In this document: in pieces, positions 16,088 through 26,697 of the stretch | Numbering within the stretch: position 1 is the first letter of the stretch | How the letters are laid out: the number at the start of each line of letters is the position of its first letter | Translations under genes and position numbers: made by a program | Assembly (NCBI RefSeq): GCF_003252755.1 | Contig: NZ_QEPT01000001.1 | Span: 62,001-126,000 of the forward strand | DNA from: Haemophilus parainfluenzae | GTDB taxonomy: Bacteria; Pseudomonadota; Gammaproteobacteria; Enterobacterales; Pasteurellaceae | Direction: 5' to 3' | DNA length: 64,000 nt | The notes under the pieces: generated by a model | Told to the model about the DNA's origin: nothing | Databases searched by the model: none | Seen by the model: the letters and a program-made list of their open reading frames with translations, nothing else

Positions 16088-16873
16088 ATGTATCTGATCG
16101 AACCCTTTTTTAAATTAACTGCCTTAGAAAACGACATCGGCCAACAAAGCCGTTTGCTCAATGCAATCATCGACCAATGGCGTTATAACGGACAAATTAT
16201 CGGCCGTGAAATCCCGCTTTATTTGACGGAGGATGATGGTGAACAAGGTTTTGCGATGCGCGTTATTTGCCCTGAGCAAGATAGTCTTTTGCCAGAGAAT
16301 AATAACCAAACTGTGAATCTGGCGATAGAACATGCTGAAAAGTGCGGTCTAAATTTTCAGGGTTTTCAAATTATTGCCGATGATTTAAATGCAGACAGCA
16401 CCGCAGAATGTAGTCAACCAGCATGGCAAATACTCTACACCACACATTTACAATCTTGCTCACCCTTACATAACGGAGATGATTTTTCTCCAATTCCGCT
16501 CTATAAACAATTAAAAAATCAACCGCACTTAAGTCAAGATTTGATTAAATGGCAGGAAAATTGGCAGGCTTGCGATCAGTTGCAAATGAATGGTTCGGTT
16601 TTAGAAAAAGAATCATTAAGCGAAATCTCCGAGGTTAATAGCACGCTTACTAAACATGGACGATACCTTGCTGCCGAAATTGAAAAAGAAAGCGGCATAC
16701 CGACCTATTATTATTTATACCGAATCGGTGGCCATTCTTTAGAATCGGAACAAAAACGCTGTTGCTCGCAATGTGGTCGCGATTGGGCATTAGACGCACC
16801 GCTATTTGATGTAATTTACTTTAAATGCGACCAATGTCGATTAGTCTCGAATGTGTCGTGGAATTTTTTATAA
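16088..16873 (+). CDS. DUF2310-type zinc-ribbon protein, function unknown
   Basis: Cytoplasmic protein of 261 residues. The C-terminal 35 residues hold a zinc ribbon (CCSQCGRDW, then FKCDQCRLVSN). The N-terminal part has no motif I can name. It matches what I know of the DUF2310 group, described as a possibly nucleic-acid-binding Zn-ribbon family of gammaproteobacteria. It starts 2 nt after csdE and precedes queF by 24 nt, so it is in the same transcript. The function is not established; the neighbourhood suggests tRNA or sulfur metabolism, which is only a guess. Confidence 0.8.
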   Translation: MYLIEPFFKLTALENDIGQQSRLLNAIIDQWRYNGQIIGREIPLYLTEDDGEQGFAMRVICPEQDSLLPENNNQTVNLAIEHAEKCGLNFQGFQIIADDLNADSTAECSQPAWQILYTTHLQSCSPLHNGDDFSPIPLYKQLKNQPHLSQDLIKWQENWQACDQLQMNGSVLEKESLSEISEVNSTLTKHGRYLAAEIEKESGIPTYYYLYRIGGHSLESEQKRCCSQCGRDWALDAPLFDVIYFKCDQCRLVSNVSWNFL

Positions 16874-16897
16874 CGCTTTCGTTATTCAGGAAAACAA

Positions 16898-17737
16898 ATG
16901 AACTATCAAGATAAAAGCCTTCAATCTTTAAAACTCGGTCAAGCAACAGAATATGCTGCGAATTATGACCGCACTTTGTTACAACCCGTGCCTCGAAAAC
17001 TCAATCGTGATGGCTTAGGCATTACTGAACAACAGCCATTTACCCAAGGCGCCGATATTTGGACGGCCTATGAAATTTCTTGGTTAAATCCAAAAGGTTT
17101 GCCGCAAGTGGCTATTGCCGATGTGGAAATTGATTATCGTAGTGAAAATTTAATTGAATCAAAAAGCTTCAAACTCTATTTAAACAGCTTTAATCAAAGT
17201 AAATTTGCTGATTTTGCTAGCGTAGAACGTACTATGCGTGAAGATCTAAGTGCTTGTGCTCAAGGCGAGGTCAAAGTTTGTTTACATCCATTATCCCACT
17301 ATCAAGGACAAGGTATCGATACTTTAACTGGCGATTGTATTGATGATCAGGATATCGAAATCCACAGCTACGAATTTAATGCAGACATTTTGCAAAATTG
17401 TACGTCCGATAATATGGTAGAAGAATCCTTAGTGAGCCATTTATTGAAATCCAATTGTCTTATCACCAGCCAGCCCGATTGGGGAACCGTGCAAATTCAT
17501 TATGTGGGTAAACAAATCGATCGCGAAAAACTTCTCCGTTATATCGTGTCTTTCCGTCAACATAATGAGTTTCACGAGCAGTGTGTTGAGCGTATTTTCT
17601 ATGATTTGATGCATTATGCCAAACCAGAAAAACTCACCGTCTATGCGCGCTATACGCGCCGTGGTGGATTGGATATTAATCCATTCCGTTCTAACTTTGA
17701 GGAAATTCCGCAAAATTTACGCTTGGCAAGACAATAA
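16898..17737 (+). CDS. queF: NADPH-dependent 7-cyano-7-deazaguanine reductase QueF
   Basis: Reduces the nitrile preQ0 to the amine preQ1 in queuosine biosynthesis. It is the long, two-domain (YqfO/E. coli-type) enzyme of 279 residues. The nucleophilic cysteine is about C187 and the proton donor about D194 in [12 protein letters not shown]. The substrate/NADPH motif [13 protein letters not shown] is at about residues 87-99. This architecture equals E. coli QueF (Cys190, Asp197). It ends the rightward nuclease-csdA-csdE-DUF2310-queF unit at a shared terminator with tyrA. No preQ1 riboswitch was seen upstream. Confidence 0.95.
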   Translation: MNYQDKSLQSLKLGQATEYAANYDRTLLQPVPRKLNRDGLGITEQQPFTQGADIWTAYEISWLNPKGLPQVAIADVEIDYRSENLIESKSFKLYLNSFNQSKFADFASVERTMREDLSACAQGEVKVCLHPLSHYQGQGIDTLTGDCIDDQDIEIHSYEFNADILQNCTSDNMVEESLVSHLLKSNCLITSQPDWGTVQIHYVGKQIDREKLLRYIVSFRQHNEFHEQCVERIFYDLMHYAKPEKLTVYARYTRRGGLDINPFRSNFEEIPQNLRLARQ

Positions 17738-17742
17738 ATCAC

Positions 17743-17779
17743 AAAAAAAGTGCGGTGAAAATCAACCGCACTTTTATTT
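17743..17779. terminator. Bidirectional terminator built from inverted uptake signals (queF/tyrA)
   Basis: AAAAGTGCGGT and ACCGCACTTTT in inverted orientation flank a short AT loop, with A and T runs outside. It ends queF rightward and overlaps the tyrA stop codon leftward. Confidence 0.88.
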
Positions 17780-18903
17780 TATACATGTCGTAAATCATGA
17801 GCTTGTTGCAATAACTGACGACTTTCCTGCAAGAATTGATCTGAATACTCCCCAAACCATTCTCTCACCTGATGGAAAGCATCAATAAACCCTTGGCGAT
17901 CGCCTTTTTCAAAAAATTGCAACGCTTCTTCATACGTTTGTTTCAGGCTTTCAATCACATCTAAATTTTCAGGCTTATCCATAATAATATCCGCATAAAG
18001 TGCCGCATCTTGGGCAAAGAGACGACCAATCATGGCTAATTCTAAGCGATAAATTGGGGAAGATAACGCCAATAAATTGCTTAAATTGACTGGTTGTTTG
18101 GAAAGATGCAGACCATTCGCAAAAGTGGAAAAGTGACGTAATGCTTGAATGTACGTCATATTGTGGTCGTGCTCTGCAGCATCAATTTGATAAATTTTTG
18201 CACCCCAGATTTGAATTTGCTCTAGCAACCATTCATAACGCTCCCTAAAGCGCCCATCACACCGTACAACCACTTGTTTTGCCATGCTCGCGATATCTGG
18301 GCCAAACATTGGATGTAGCCCAACCACTGCCCCTTTATGCACATCTAACATTTTAGCCAATGGCGCACGTTTCACGGAGGTGAGATCCGCCAGTAGCATA
18401 TTTTCCGTTAAATAGGGTTTTAAACGTTCTATGGTTTCTAACGTGTGATCAATCGGTACTGAGATAATAACAACATCTGCATTCGTTAAAATGTGTTCTG
18501 CCACATCCCAATCATCACGATCTAAAATAGAAATGGGATAACCAGAAGCACGCAAATAGCGGGCAAATAACTGCCCCATTTTTCCGTAACCACCGACGAT
18601 AACAATTTTGTTAATAGCTGGGTTCAGGGTTTTAAAACCAAATTGATTTTCATTGGAGTAAGATTCACGCATGAAACGACGGAGCACATCTTCGATGAGT
18701 TGAGGAGAGATTCCTGCTTTCACCGCTTCTTCTCGGCGTGCTTGTAACATCGCTAATTCACGATCAGGTGCATAAATTGGTAAACCTTTTTCGTGCTTTA
18801 CTTCGCCGACTTGGGTCACCAATTCGAGGCGTTTAGCAAAAAGTTGAATCAGTTCGCGATCGAGTGTATCAATTTCCTGACGTAAATGATTAAGGACATC
18901 CAT
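17779..18903 (-). CDS. tyrA: Bifunctional chorismate mutase/prephenate dehydrogenase (T-protein)
   Basis: Makes 4-hydroxyphenylpyruvate from chorismate via prephenate in tyrosine biosynthesis. The N-terminal 90 residues are an AroQ chorismate mutase ([22 protein letters not shown], then [14 protein letters not shown]). The dehydrogenase follows, with the NAD-binding [15 protein letters not shown] at about 106-120 and the catalytic His in [10 protein letters not shown]. The 374-residue length matches E. coli TyrA (373). It is a single gene between the queF terminator and the truB end. No leader peptide or TyrR box was recognised. Confidence 0.96.
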   Translation of the reverse strand: MDVLNHLRQEIDTLDRELIQLFAKRLELVTQVGEVKHEKGLPIYAPDRELAMLQARREEAVKAGISPQLIEDVLRRFMRESYSNENQFGFKTLNPAINKIVIVGGYGKMGQLFARYLRASGYPISILDRDDWDVAEHILTNADVVIISVPIDHTLETIERLKPYLTENMLLADLTSVKRAPLAKMLDVHKGAVVGLHPMFGPDIASMAKQVVVRCDGRFRERYEWLLEQIQIWGAKIYQIDAAEHDHNMTYIQALRHFSTFANGLHLSKQPVNLSNLLALSSPIYRLELAMIGRLFAQDAALYADIIMDKPENLDVIESLKQTYEEALQFFEKGDRQGFIDAFHQVREWFGEYSDQFLQESRQLLQQAHDLRHV

Positions 18904-18989
18904 AATTCACCTGTAATATCTTATTTACATAGATTGCAATTAAAAGGTTACAGGTGAGATTACTGGAATTAAAACAGAAAGGCAAATGA

Positions 18990-19913
18990 TTAGAGAGATT
19001 GTGTAATCAAACGTTGTGGACGAATTACATTGTTATCATCGATAAGTGCCACGCCTAAAAAGACATTCTTGTCAGAAAACAACCGCACTTGACCATATAA
19101 TTTTGCTTCATTAGCAAATTTGACACGTTGCCCAAAGCCGATACCTTTACTTTGTTCAGCATTTAACTGTAACGCTGGTAATTTGCTGACCGCTGTATCT
19201 GTCGGTAAAAGATGTTGATCAAGTTGAGCAAGATCACCTTGCTCTGCAAGCGCCTGCAAAGCATCCCATGTCATCATCTTTTCTGTTGGATAATCCGCAA
19301 CCGCAGTTCGACGTAATACAGTCACATGAGCACCACAACCTAACACCTCACCTAAATCATCCACTAAAGTACGGATGTAAGTTCCTTTCGAACAATGCAC
19401 TTCCAGGGTTAAAAAAGGTGCTTGATACTCGATAAAGTTTATTTCAAAAATCGTGATAGGACGTGCTTCACGTTCCACCGTAATGCCTGCGCGAGCATAC
19501 TCATACAATGGTTTTCCATTGTGCTTTAATGCAGAAAACATGGTCGGCACTTGCAAAATATCACCACGAAATTGTTCAAGTGCGGTCAAAATTTGTGATG
19601 TTTCCACATTGACTGGACGCGTTTCGACCACTTGTCCTTCTGCATCTGAGGTATCCGTACGTTCACCTAATTTTGCTGTAACCACATAGCGTTTATCTGC
19701 ATCTAATAAGAATTGCGAAAACTTTGTCGCTTCGCCTAAGCAAATAGGTAGCATACCGGTTGCTAATGGATCGAGCGCACCGGTATGCCCTGCCTTATTC
19801 GCTTGGAATACGCGTTTCACCTTTTGCATAATATCATTAGATGACATGCCTTGTGGCTTATCTAATAAAAATACGCCATCAATATCACGCCCACGCTTAC
19901 GAGGTCTCGACAT
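18990..19913 (-). CDS. truB: tRNA pseudouridine(55) synthase TruB
   Basis: Isomerises U55 in the T loop of tRNAs. The catalytic Asp48 is in [15 protein letters not shown], and [13 protein letters not shown] and a C-terminal PUA-like segment are present. The 307 residues fit the family. Its ATG shares one base with the rbfA stop (TAATG), which couples translation. It is last in the rimP-nusA-infB-rbfA-truB operon as in E. coli, though rpsO-pnp do not follow here. Confidence 0.97.
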   Translation of the reverse strand: MSRPRKRGRDIDGVFLLDKPQGMSSNDIMQKVKRVFQANKAGHTGALDPLATGMLPICLGEATKFSQFLLDADKRYVVTAKLGERTDTSDAEGQVVETRPVNVETSQILTALEQFRGDILQVPTMFSALKHNGKPLYEYARAGITVEREARPITIFEINFIEYQAPFLTLEVHCSKGTYIRTLVDDLGEVLGCGAHVTVLRRTAVADYPTEKMMTWDALQALAEQGDLAQLDQHLLPTDTAVSKLPALQLNAEQSKGIGFGQRVKFANEAKLYGQVRLFSDKNVFLGVALIDDNNVIRPQRLITQSL

Positions 19914-20299
19914 TAGTCATTTTCCTCAACGTGTTTTTTCTCGTCTTCACGTATTACGTTTGTCACCAAATTAGACATACGCATCCCTTCGACTAAGGAT
20001 TGATCGTAGAAGAAACGAATTTCCGGCACAATGCGTAAGCGCATTGCTTTACCCACTAATGAACGAATGTAAGGTGCCGCTTTTTCTAACCCTTTCATGC
20101 CCTGTGCAATCGCTACTTCATCATGATCAAACAAAAATGTGACAAACACTTTTGCATAAGCTAAATCGCTTGATACTTCCACATCAGACACGGTTACCAT
20201 GCCAATACGGGGATCTTTCACTTCACGTTGCAAAATGATGGCGATTTCTTTTTGTAATTCTTGTGCAACGCGATCGCTGCGTTTAAATTCTCTTGCCAT
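19913..20299 (-). CDS. rbfA: 30S ribosome-binding factor A
   Basis: Cold-shock 30S maturation factor with a KH-like fold. The 128 residues show the family N-terminus [36 protein letters not shown], and [18 protein letters not shown] near the C-terminus. It overlaps truB by 1 nt and follows infB, from which it is separated by a strong hairpin that may partly terminate or process the transcript. Confidence 0.97.
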   Translation of the reverse strand: MAREFKRSDRVAQELQKEIAIILQREVKDPRIGMVTVSDVEVSSDLAYAKVFVTFLFDHDEVAIAQGMKGLEKAAPYIRSLVGKAMRLRIVPEIRFFYDQSLVEGMRMSNLVTNVIREDEKKHVEEND

Positions 20300-20314
20300 A
20301 ATATTTCTCTTATT

Positions 20315-20355
20315 AAAAAGCGGTCAAAAATACGTTGAATTTTGACCGCTCTTTT
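20315..20355. terminator. Hairpin between infB and rbfA
   Basis: AAAAGCGGTCAAAA and TTTTGACCGCTCTTTT form a long stem around a 9-base loop, flanked by A and T runs. It lies inside the nusA-infB-rbfA-truB operon, so it may attenuate or process rather than fully terminate. The arms are a variant (GCGGTC) of the uptake signal. Confidence 0.75.
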
Positions 20356-20361
20356 TATCGA

Positions 20362-22881
20362 TTAGATTGAACGTTTAACTTCAACGACTTCAAACACCTC
20401 GATTTGGTCGCCGACTTTTACGTCATTGTAGTTTTTAACGCCGATACCACATTCCATACCATTACGGACTTCAGAAACGTCATCTTTAAAGCGACGGAGA
20501 GATTCCAATTCACCTTCAAAGATTACCACGTTATCACGTAATACGCGGATTGGGTTGTTACGTTTTACTACACCTTCGGTCACCATACAACCTGCGATTG
20601 CACCAAATTTCGGATGTTTGAATACATCACGCACTTCAGCCAAGCCAATGATTTCTTGTTTGAATTCAGGTTGTAACATACCGCTCATCGCTGCTTTCAC
20701 ATCATTTAATAGTTCATAAATGATAGAGTAATAACGAAGGTCAATATTTTCTGCTTCGATAATACGGCGAGCAGAAGCGTCCGCACGTACGTTAAAGCCA
20801 ACAATAATCGCATTAGAGGCTGCCGCTAGGGTTGCATCAGTTTCAGAAATACCACCGACACCAGACCCAACAACTTTCACTTTCACTTCATCAGTAGAAA
20901 GATCTTGTAACGATTGAATAATCGCTTCCACAGAACCCTGTACGTCTGCTTTCACGATGATATTCAGTTCAGCAACATCACCTTCAGCCATATTACTAAA
21001 CATATTTTCAAGTTTCGCTTTTTGCTGACGAGCAAGTTTCACTTCACGGAACTTACCTTGACGGTGTAACGCCACTTCACGTGCTTTTTTCTCATCACGC
21101 ACTACAGTCGCTTCATCACCCGCTGCAGGTACACCAGAAAGACCTAACACCTCAACCGGGATAGATGGGCCTGCTTCATCGATTTCTTTACCGTTTTCAT
21201 CGCGCATTGCACGAACACGACCGTATTCAAAACCGCAAAGTACGATATCACCTTTACGTAAGGTACCAGATTGAACAAGAATGGTTGCAACTGGACCACG
21301 ACCTTTATCAAGGTAAGATTCAATCACTACACCGCTTGCCATGCCGTCTTTTACAGCCGTTAATTCAAGTACTTCTGATTGAAGCAAGATGGCATCTAAT
21401 AAGTCATCAACACCGGTACCTTTCTTCGCAGAAACTGGAACGAATTGCACATCACCACCGAATTTCTCAGAAATCACTTCGTGTTGAAGTAATTCTTGTT
21501 CTACTCGGTCTGGATTTGCTTCTGGTTTATCAATTTTGTTCACCGCAACCACTAAAGGCGCACCTGCTGCTTTCGCGTGTTGAATCGCTTCAATGGTTTG
21601 AGGCATCACACCATCATCTGCCGCAACAACAAGAACGACGATATCCGTTGCTTTCGCACCACGTGCACGCATTGAGGTAAATGCGGCGTGTCCTGGCGTA
21701 TCTAAGAAGGTGATCATTTTGCCATCATCCATTTCTACGTGGTACGCACCGATGTGCTGAGTAATACCACCCGCCTCACCTGCTGCAACTTTCGCTTTAC
21801 GAATATAGTCAAGCAATGAGGTTTTACCATGGTCAACGTGACCCATGATCGTTACAACTGGTGCTCGAGTCACTTTTTCTGCGTTAACATCACGATCGCC
21901 TAATACTTCTTCTTCTAGTTCATTTTCATTGCGAAGAATCACTTTGTGACCTAATTCTTCAGCCACTAATTGAGCTGTTTCTTGGTCAAGCACTTGGTTA
22001 ATGGTCACCATTTCGCCCATCTTCATCATTGCTTTGATGATTTCAGTTGCTTTGGTTGCCATTTTATTTGCTAATTCTGCAACCGTAATGGTTTCACCAA
22101 TCACAACATCCTGTTTCACAACCTGAACAGGTTTTGTGAAGGCTTGTTGTAATGCTGCACCTTTCTTACCATTTTTACCTTTACCGAATTTACCATCTTT
22201 TTGATTTTTACGGTTAGATTCGCGCTCATTTTTATTGCCGCCTTTCACGTCATCGCGTTCTTTTTTCGCTTTAGCGACTTTATTTTTGCCGCGACCGCGA
22301 TTTTCATTACGGCGTTCTTCTTCGTCTTCCGCTTCTAAAGCATAACGAGAGCTTAAATTGTAATCAGTATAATCTTCTGATGCGGTTTCATTGCTTGACG
22401 TATCCGCTTCAGCATAACGTTTAGCATCTTCAGCCGCTTTACGCGCTTGCTCTTCTGCCTTTTGGCGAGCCAGCTCTTCCGCTTTGCGACGGAGTTCTGC
22501 TTCTTCCGCTTTACGTTTTTCTTTTTCTGGATCAACAGATTTAGGTTTATTTTCAACCGCACTTTGTGCTGGTTTCACTGCCTTTTCTGCTTCAACCTTA
22601 GCTTTCTCAGCTTTTGCTTTTTCTGCTGCAGCTTTTTCAGCAGCTAAACGTGCTTTTTCTTCTGCCGCTTTCTTCTCTGCTTCTTGCTGTGCTTTTAATT
22701 TTTCTGCCTCAGCAGCTTTTCGGGCAGCATCTGTTGGCACAGTGCGTTTTTTACGAACTTCAACTTGTACCGCTTTTGCTTTACCGCCAGCTGTTGTACT
22801 GCTTACGGTTGTTTTTGTTCTGCGTTGAATACTTAGTTTTTTCGGTGCATTCGCATCCGCATTTTTTACATCTTCAGTCAT
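20362..22881 (-). CDS. infB: Translation initiation factor IF-2
   Basis: GTPase that brings initiator tRNA to the 30S subunit. The 839 residues include a long Lys/Glu/Ala-rich N-terminal linker (about residues 50-230), an IF2_N domain ([15 protein letters not shown]), GTPase motifs [20 protein letters not shown] and NKID, and domains III-IV ([15 protein letters not shown]). It starts 11 nt after the nusA stop. The repetitive linker gives long open antisense frames that are not genes. Internal starts making IF2-beta are known in E. coli but cannot be fixed here. Confidence 0.98.
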   Translation of the reverse strand: MTEDVKNADANAPKKLSIQRRTKTTVSSTTAGGKAKAVQVEVRKKRTVPTDAARKAAEAEKLKAQQEAEKKAAEEKARLAAEKAAAEKAKAEKAKVEAEKAVKPAQSAVENKPKSVDPEKEKRKAEEAELRRKAEELARQKAEEQARKAAEDAKRYAEADTSSNETASEDYTDYNLSSRYALEAEDEEERRNENRGRGKNKVAKAKKERDDVKGGNKNERESNRKNQKDGKFGKGKNGKKGAALQQAFTKPVQVVKQDVVIGETITVAELANKMATKATEIIKAMMKMGEMVTINQVLDQETAQLVAEELGHKVILRNENELEEEVLGDRDVNAEKVTRAPVVTIMGHVDHGKTSLLDYIRKAKVAAGEAGGITQHIGAYHVEMDDGKMITFLDTPGHAAFTSMRARGAKATDIVVLVVAADDGVMPQTIEAIQHAKAAGAPLVVAVNKIDKPEANPDRVEQELLQHEVISEKFGGDVQFVPVSAKKGTGVDDLLDAILLQSEVLELTAVKDGMASGVVIESYLDKGRGPVATILVQSGTLRKGDIVLCGFEYGRVRAMRDENGKEIDEAGPSIPVEVLGLSGVPAAGDEATVVRDEKKAREVALHRQGKFREVKLARQQKAKLENMFSNMAEGDVAELNIIVKADVQGSVEAIIQSLQDLSTDEVKVKVVGSGVGGISETDATLAAASNAIIVGFNVRADASARRIIEAENIDLRYYSIIYELLNDVKAAMSGMLQPEFKQEIIGLAEVRDVFKHPKFGAIAGCMVTEGVVKRNNPIRVLRDNVVIFEGELESLRRFKDDVSEVRNGMECGIGVKNYNDVKVGDQIEVFEVVEVKRSI

Positions 22882-22892
22882 TATTAAACTCC

Positions 22893-24380
22893 TTACTCTT
22901 CGCTAAACCAGCAAATATTACGCGCAGCCATAATAAAGTCAGCGGCTTGCTCTGCGGTTAATTCTTCGATATCAGCTAAATCATCTACACCTTGCTCAGC
23001 AAGTTCTTCAAGCGTAGTAATTTGTTTTTCAGCTAATTTAAAGGCAATGTGACGATTCATCCCTTCAAGATTTAATAAACGATCTTCAATATTCGCTTTT
23101 TTCAAGGCTTCTTCTTCAGCTGCAGCAGCTGCAGTAATGGCATCTTTTGCGCGACCTTGTAATTCTTCGATAAGATCTTCATCTTCTAAACCATCAATTG
23201 CACTCAGTTCGCTCACAGGAACATAAGCCACTTCTTCTAATGAAGTAAAACCTTCATCTACTAAGATTTGAGCAAACTCTTCATCAAGACCTAATTTATC
23301 CATGAATAAATTTAATACTTTAGTATCTTCTGCTTGATGTTTTTCATTTAATTGTTCGGTAGTCATGACATTTAATGTCCAACCGGTTAATTGTGTCGCT
23401 AAACGTACGTTTTGACCGTTACGACCAATTGCTTGTGCTAAGTTATCAGCATTAACCGCAATATCCATTGAGTGATTATCTTCATCAACAATAATTGAAG
23501 TCACATCAGCTGGTGCCATCGCATTAATTACATATTGTGCCGGATTATCATCCCAAAGTACGATATCCACTCGTTCGCCACCTAATTCATTGGTAATCGC
23601 TTGAACACGTGCGCCACGCATGCCCACACATGCACCCACTGGGTCAATACGTTTGTCATTAGATTTCACTGCAATTTTTGCACGAGAACCTGGATCACGA
23701 GCCGCACCACGAATTTCAAGCATTTCTTCGCCAATTTCCGGTACTTCAATACGGAATAACTCGATTAACATTTCAGGTTTTGCACGAGTTACAAATAATT
23801 GTGCGGTTTTGCTTTCCGGGTTCACTTTATAAAGCACGCCACGAACACGATCGCCTGGACGGAAATTTTCACGTGGAAGCATATCTTCACGCATAATCAC
23901 AGCTTCAGCTTTATTGCCTAAATCTAAAATGATGCTTTCACGATTTACTTTTTTCACCGTACCCGTAACAATTTTGCCTTCTTCAGAACGGAATTGCTCA
24001 ACCACTTTTGCACGCTCAGCTTCACGAATTTTAGTGCTGATTACTTGGCGAGCGGTTTGCATTGCAATACGGTCAAATGCGATAGACTCAATTTGATCTT
24101 CGACATAGTCACCGAGTTGAATATTCGGATCTTCAAATTGTGCCGCTTCTAATGTCATTTCTTTTGTTGGCACTTTAACTTCATCAACCACCAACCAGCG
24201 ACGGAATGTATCAAACTCCCCTGTTTTGGTGTTGATAGACACACGAATATCGGTTTCATAGTCATATTTCTTCTTCGTTGAAAGTGCAATCGCACTCTCT
24301 AACGCTTCAAAAATCTTTTCGCGTGGCAATAACTTCTCGTTAGATACTGCTTCAGCAGCTAACAAAATCTCTTTACTCAT
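22893..24380 (-). CDS. nusA: Transcription termination/antitermination protein NusA
   Basis: RNA polymerase-associated factor for pausing, termination and rRNA antitermination. The 495 residues have the NusA N-terminal domain, the S1 domain ([19 protein letters not shown]), two KH domains ([30 protein letters not shown]) and two acidic C-terminal repeats. The length equals E. coli NusA (495). It lies 15 nt after rimP and 11 nt before infB in the conserved operon. Autoregulation through leader terminators is known in E. coli; two hairpins upstream of rimP are candidates here. Confidence 0.98.
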   Translation of the reverse strand: MSKEILLAAEAVSNEKLLPREKIFEALESAIALSTKKKYDYETDIRVSINTKTGEFDTFRRWLVVDEVKVPTKEMTLEAAQFEDPNIQLGDYVEDQIESIAFDRIAMQTARQVISTKIREAERAKVVEQFRSEEGKIVTGTVKKVNRESIILDLGNKAEAVIMREDMLPRENFRPGDRVRGVLYKVNPESKTAQLFVTRAKPEMLIELFRIEVPEIGEEMLEIRGAARDPGSRAKIAVKSNDKRIDPVGACVGMRGARVQAITNELGGERVDIVLWDDNPAQYVINAMAPADVTSIIVDEDNHSMDIAVNADNLAQAIGRNGQNVRLATQLTGWTLNVMTTEQLNEKHQAEDTKVLNLFMDKLGLDEEFAQILVDEGFTSLEEVAYVPVSELSAIDGLEDEDLIEELQGRAKDAITAAAAAEEEALKKANIEDRLLNLEGMNRHIAFKLAEKQITTLEELAEQGVDDLADIEELTAEQAADFIMAARNICWFSEE

Positions 24381-24395
24381 TTTCCTTTTTCTCCT

Positions 24396-24851
24396 TTAAA
24401 ATTTTGCGATTACATTGGCTTTTTGAATGTTGCCAAAAATAAGAACTTGTTCCTGACCATCAACAATAAGTGTCAACATGTCATTTTCAATTTTTTCCAA
24501 TTTACCTTGCCATTTACGACGATCTAAAACGGGAATACGTAAATGTACGGCGATATCCTCGCCTACATAACGTTGGAATTGTTCAAGCGTAAATAATGGA
24601 CGGTCAAGACCTGGTGATGATACTTCTAGGTTATATTTATCCGCAATTGGATCTTCCACATCTAAAATCGCGCTCACTTGACGACTTACATCAGCACAAT
24701 CATCAACGCCTACGCCACCGTCTTTATCAATGAATAAACGCACGGTCATAAAACGACCTGCACGTTGGCATTCAATCCCCCAAAGTTCACAGCCTAAGTC
24801 TTCTACTGCACCTTGAAGCATTTCTTGCAATTTTTGTTCTAATGTTGCCAA
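24396..24851 (-). CDS. rimP: Ribosome maturation factor RimP
   Basis: 30S assembly factor of 151 residues. It shows the family motifs [30 protein letters not shown] and [11 protein letters not shown]. It opens the protein-coding part of the nusA-infB operon and lies downstream of initiator tRNA on the same strand, as in E. coli metY-rimP-nusA. Confidence 0.96.
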   Translation of the reverse strand: MATLEQKLQEMLQGAVEDLGCELWGIECQRAGRFMTVRLFIDKDGGVGVDDCADVSRQVSAILDVEDPIADKYNLEVSSPGLDRPLFTLEQFQRYVGEDIAVHLRIPVLDRRKWQGKLEKIENDMLTLIVDGQEQVLIFGNIQKANVIAKF

Positions 24852-24881
24852 TTTTTGCTCCTAATCTTAAAATTCAGACAT

Positions 24882-24917
24882 AAAAAAAGGGTTAGGTTCG
24901 TCAATGAACCTAAGCCC
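24882..24917 (-). terminator. Leader terminator/attenuator just upstream of rimP
   Basis: Read on the minus strand, GGGCTTAGGTTC pairs with GAACCTAACCC (one bulged G) around a 6-base loop and is followed by seven T. It stands between initiator tRNA and rimP, 31 nt before the rimP start, so read-through from the tRNA would need to pass it. Confidence 0.75.
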
Positions 24918-24940
24918 AGTTTCTAAATTTCTCGTACAAA

Positions 24941-24966
24941 AAAACCCCAAATTTGGGGTTCTTTTT
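24941..24966 (-). terminator. Terminator after initiator tRNA
   Basis: Perfect palindrome ACCCCAAATTTGGGGT with T runs on both strands. It lies 15 nt downstream of the tRNA 3' end. Confidence 0.82.
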
Positions 24967-24980
24967 ACTGAACTTGTTAT

Positions 24981-25057
24981 TGGTTGCGGGGGCCGGATTT
25001 GAACCGACGGCCTTCGGGTTATGAGCCCGACGAGCTACCAAGCTGCTCCACCCCGCG
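24981..25057 (-). tRNA. Initiator tRNA-fMet (CAT)
   Basis: 77-nt cloverleaf on the minus strand ending in encoded CCA. The anticodon CAT is at 25021-25023. It is the initiator type: the first base C faces A at position 72, and the anticodon stem has three G-C pairs (GGG/CCC). It is nearly identical to E. coli metZ/metY as I recall it. Its position upstream of rimP-nusA-infB matches the E. coli metY arrangement. Confidence 0.97.
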
Positions 25058-25170
25058 TCCGAAATATGGGTGTATTATAGTGATCTAAATCAAAAGATCA
25101 AGCGATTTCTACTAATTTTCTTGAAAACATAAGATTTTTTGACCGCACTTTGCTTTATCTAAAGTGATAG

Positions 25171-25299
25171 TTAGAATCCAAAGCCAGTACCAAGGCCGAC
25201 ACCAACGCCTACACCATTACTACCGCCACCAGCACCTACGCCAACAGAACAAGCACTCACCAAAGCACTTAATACAGCCACTAAAAATAATTTTTTCAT
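25171..25299 (-). CDS. Tiny Gly-rich lipoprotein-like peptide
   Basis: A 42-residue frame. It begins MKKLFLVAVLSALVSAC, a signal peptide with lipobox LVSAC. Then comes a 25-residue tail of mostly Gly and Val (VGVGAGGGSNGVGVGVGLG) ending GFGF. The ATG overlaps the stop of the kinase-like gene as ATGA, which supports translation. The predicted mature lipoprotein is about 26 residues. No function is known to me. The Gly/Val alternation recalls the glycine-zipper segment of larger lipoproteins. A chance frame is unlikely given signal peptide, lipobox and coupling. Confidence 0.72.
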   Translation of the reverse strand: MKKLFLVAVLSALVSACSVGVGAGGGSNGVGVGVGLGTGFGF

Positions 25300-26018
25300 A
25301 GATTTTCCTTTGTTAAATGTTCAAATAACCGATAAACGGCCAATAAGTCAGTTCGTGCAATCGGTTTGAACGGAAGTAAAAGATAATAAAGCCAATGAAA
25401 TCTTTTCACATATGACAACATATCAACCCAATAAGTTGTCGGACAGTGAGATTTATAATAATCAAATAATTCATTAAGCTTTTCATCATCTAAGCTTTTC
25501 ACACGACATAAACTGTCTAAAAATGCTAGCATATCACGTGTAATCAACCAATGTTCATTATGGCTTTTTGAATGAGATTCAAAGTCCATAAAACTAATTT
25601 TACCATCTTTCCATGCGATATCTCGTATAGCTGGACGACCGTGAATAATGCCTTGTTGATGAAGATTAATCAATATTTCTATCGCTGAATGCAAAATATG
25701 TGATTTTTCTGCCCAAGACAATGTTTCATCATTCAGCCAGATGTTTAATGTTGGCCCTGCATCTTCCAATACTAAATAATCATCACCGAAACCGCATAAT
25801 TTAGGTACTGGTGCACCAATATTATTTAAATGCTGTAGTATTTCACACTCTTCTTTAAAATGTTGTTTTGGATGTGGTTTTAATAATAACCATATCCCTT
25901 TTAATTGCTCGGGTTGCTTTAACCAATAATGTTTCCCTAAATATTCAAAGCGGAAAACACGTTCTCCACGATGTTCTTCAAGAAGCTTTTGCACATGGTC
26001 TTTAAGTGACGAAGTCAT
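25296..26018 (-). CDS. LPS-kinase/InaA-like protein kinase-fold protein
   Basis: Protein of 240 residues with a reduced kinase fold of the lipopolysaccharide-kinase group. It has a possible ATP lysine in HYWLKQPEQ (about K34), a catalytic-loop variant HGRPAIRDI at about 126-134, and the metal-binding MDFE at about 144-147. I infer phosphorylation of a sugar or lipid-linked substrate at the inner membrane face. The substrate is unknown, and protein kinase activity cannot be excluded. It is coupled by a 4-nt overlap to the tiny lipoprotein gene. Confidence 0.72.
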   Translation of the reverse strand: MTSSLKDHVQKLLEEHRGERVFRFEYLGKHYWLKQPEQLKGIWLLLKPHPKQHFKEECEILQHLNNIGAPVPKLCGFGDDYLVLEDAGPTLNIWLNDETLSWAEKSHILHSAIEILINLHQQGIIHGRPAIRDIAWKDGKISFMDFESHSKSHNEHWLITRDMLAFLDSLCRVKSLDDEKLNELFDYYKSHCPTTYWVDMLSYVKRFHWLYYLLLPFKPIARTDLLAVYRLFEHLTKENL

Positions 26019-26106
26019 AATCTCTACTTAAATTTTTATTGTGTATTGAAAAGATAAGCGATACATTCTACAAAATTTTCATTCTTTTTCAATCAAGGAG
26101 AAAAAT

Positions 26107-26667
26107 ATGCATTTTTTGAAAAAAGTGCTTACCATACTGACCTTAGGTTTCTGTACGCTATCTGTACAAGCCTCTCCCTTCAGTATCAGCGAGCAACAAA
26201 TTAACCAATATTTAAGTGAAAAAGGCACGATTAATGACAAACTCGGTATTCCAGGATTATTTTCTGTGGATTACGCACTGAAAGATTTAGTAACTAAAAT
26301 CGGGCAAACTGAAAGCAATCGTGTTGAAATGAGTGGCTTAGTTGATACGCTTATTCGTTTATCCGGTAAAACCTATCCAGCTAAATTGCATTTAACCTTT
26401 GATGCCGTTCCAGAGTATAACGCACAAGAAGGGGCGCTTTATTTAAAAAATCTACGAATTTTACGCTGGTCTGGCGAACCTAATAGTGTGATGGATCAAC
26501 TCCAAGATGTTATGCCGCTATTAAGTGATGGTGTTGCAGCATTATTAAGTCGGATGCCTGTTTACACCTTGGATGAAAGTGACATGAAACAAATGCTGAT
26601 TAAGAAATTCGCCAAAGAAATTAAAGTTGAGAAAGGTCGATTGGAATTAATTGGTGGAATGTTTTAA
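26107..26667 (+). CDS. Exported YceB-like (DUF1439) protein
   Basis: 186-residue protein with an N-terminal signal peptide (FLKKVLTILTLGFCTLSVQA) and a likely cut before SPFSISEQQ. Most relatives I know of in the DUF1439/YceB group are lipoproteins. The only cysteine near the signal, in GFCTLS, is not a convincing lipobox, so this one looks periplasmic. ISEQQINQYLSEKG is the characteristic N-terminal stretch. The fold is thought to be a lipid- or hydrophobe-binding tube; the function is unproven. It has an AAGGAG ribosome-binding site and a clear terminator after the stop. Confidence 0.75.
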   Translation: MHFLKKVLTILTLGFCTLSVQASPFSISEQQINQYLSEKGTINDKLGIPGLFSVDYALKDLVTKIGQTESNRVEMSGLVDTLIRLSGKTYPAKLHLTFDAVPEYNAQEGALYLKNLRILRWSGEPNSVMDQLQDVMPLLSDGVAALLSRMPVYTLDESDMKQMLIKKFAKEIKVEKGRLELIGGMF

Positions 26668-26670
26668 CAA

Positions 26671-26697
26671 AAAGGGCGTATTAAACGCCCTTTTTTT
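26671..26697. terminator. Terminator between the YceB-like gene and qseC
   Basis: Perfect stem AAAGGGCGT / ACGCCCTTT with an ATTAA loop and T run. It ends the rightward gene and, read leftward, reaches the end of qseC. Confidence 0.9.

Noticed and set aside
16874..16897. preQ1 riboswitch before queF
   Set aside because: The gap is only 24 nt and shows no pseudoknot-like pattern.
21341..21352. Possible fourth Neisseria uptake sequence in infB (ATGCCGTCT...)
   Set aside because: Only the first nine bases match; the TGAA end is missing, and it is within conserved infB codons.
22447..22961. Overlapping plus-strand frames opposite the infB linker
   Set aside because: The Lys/Glu/Ala-rich linker gives low-stop antisense frames of Phe/Leu/Ser; no motifs or start signals.
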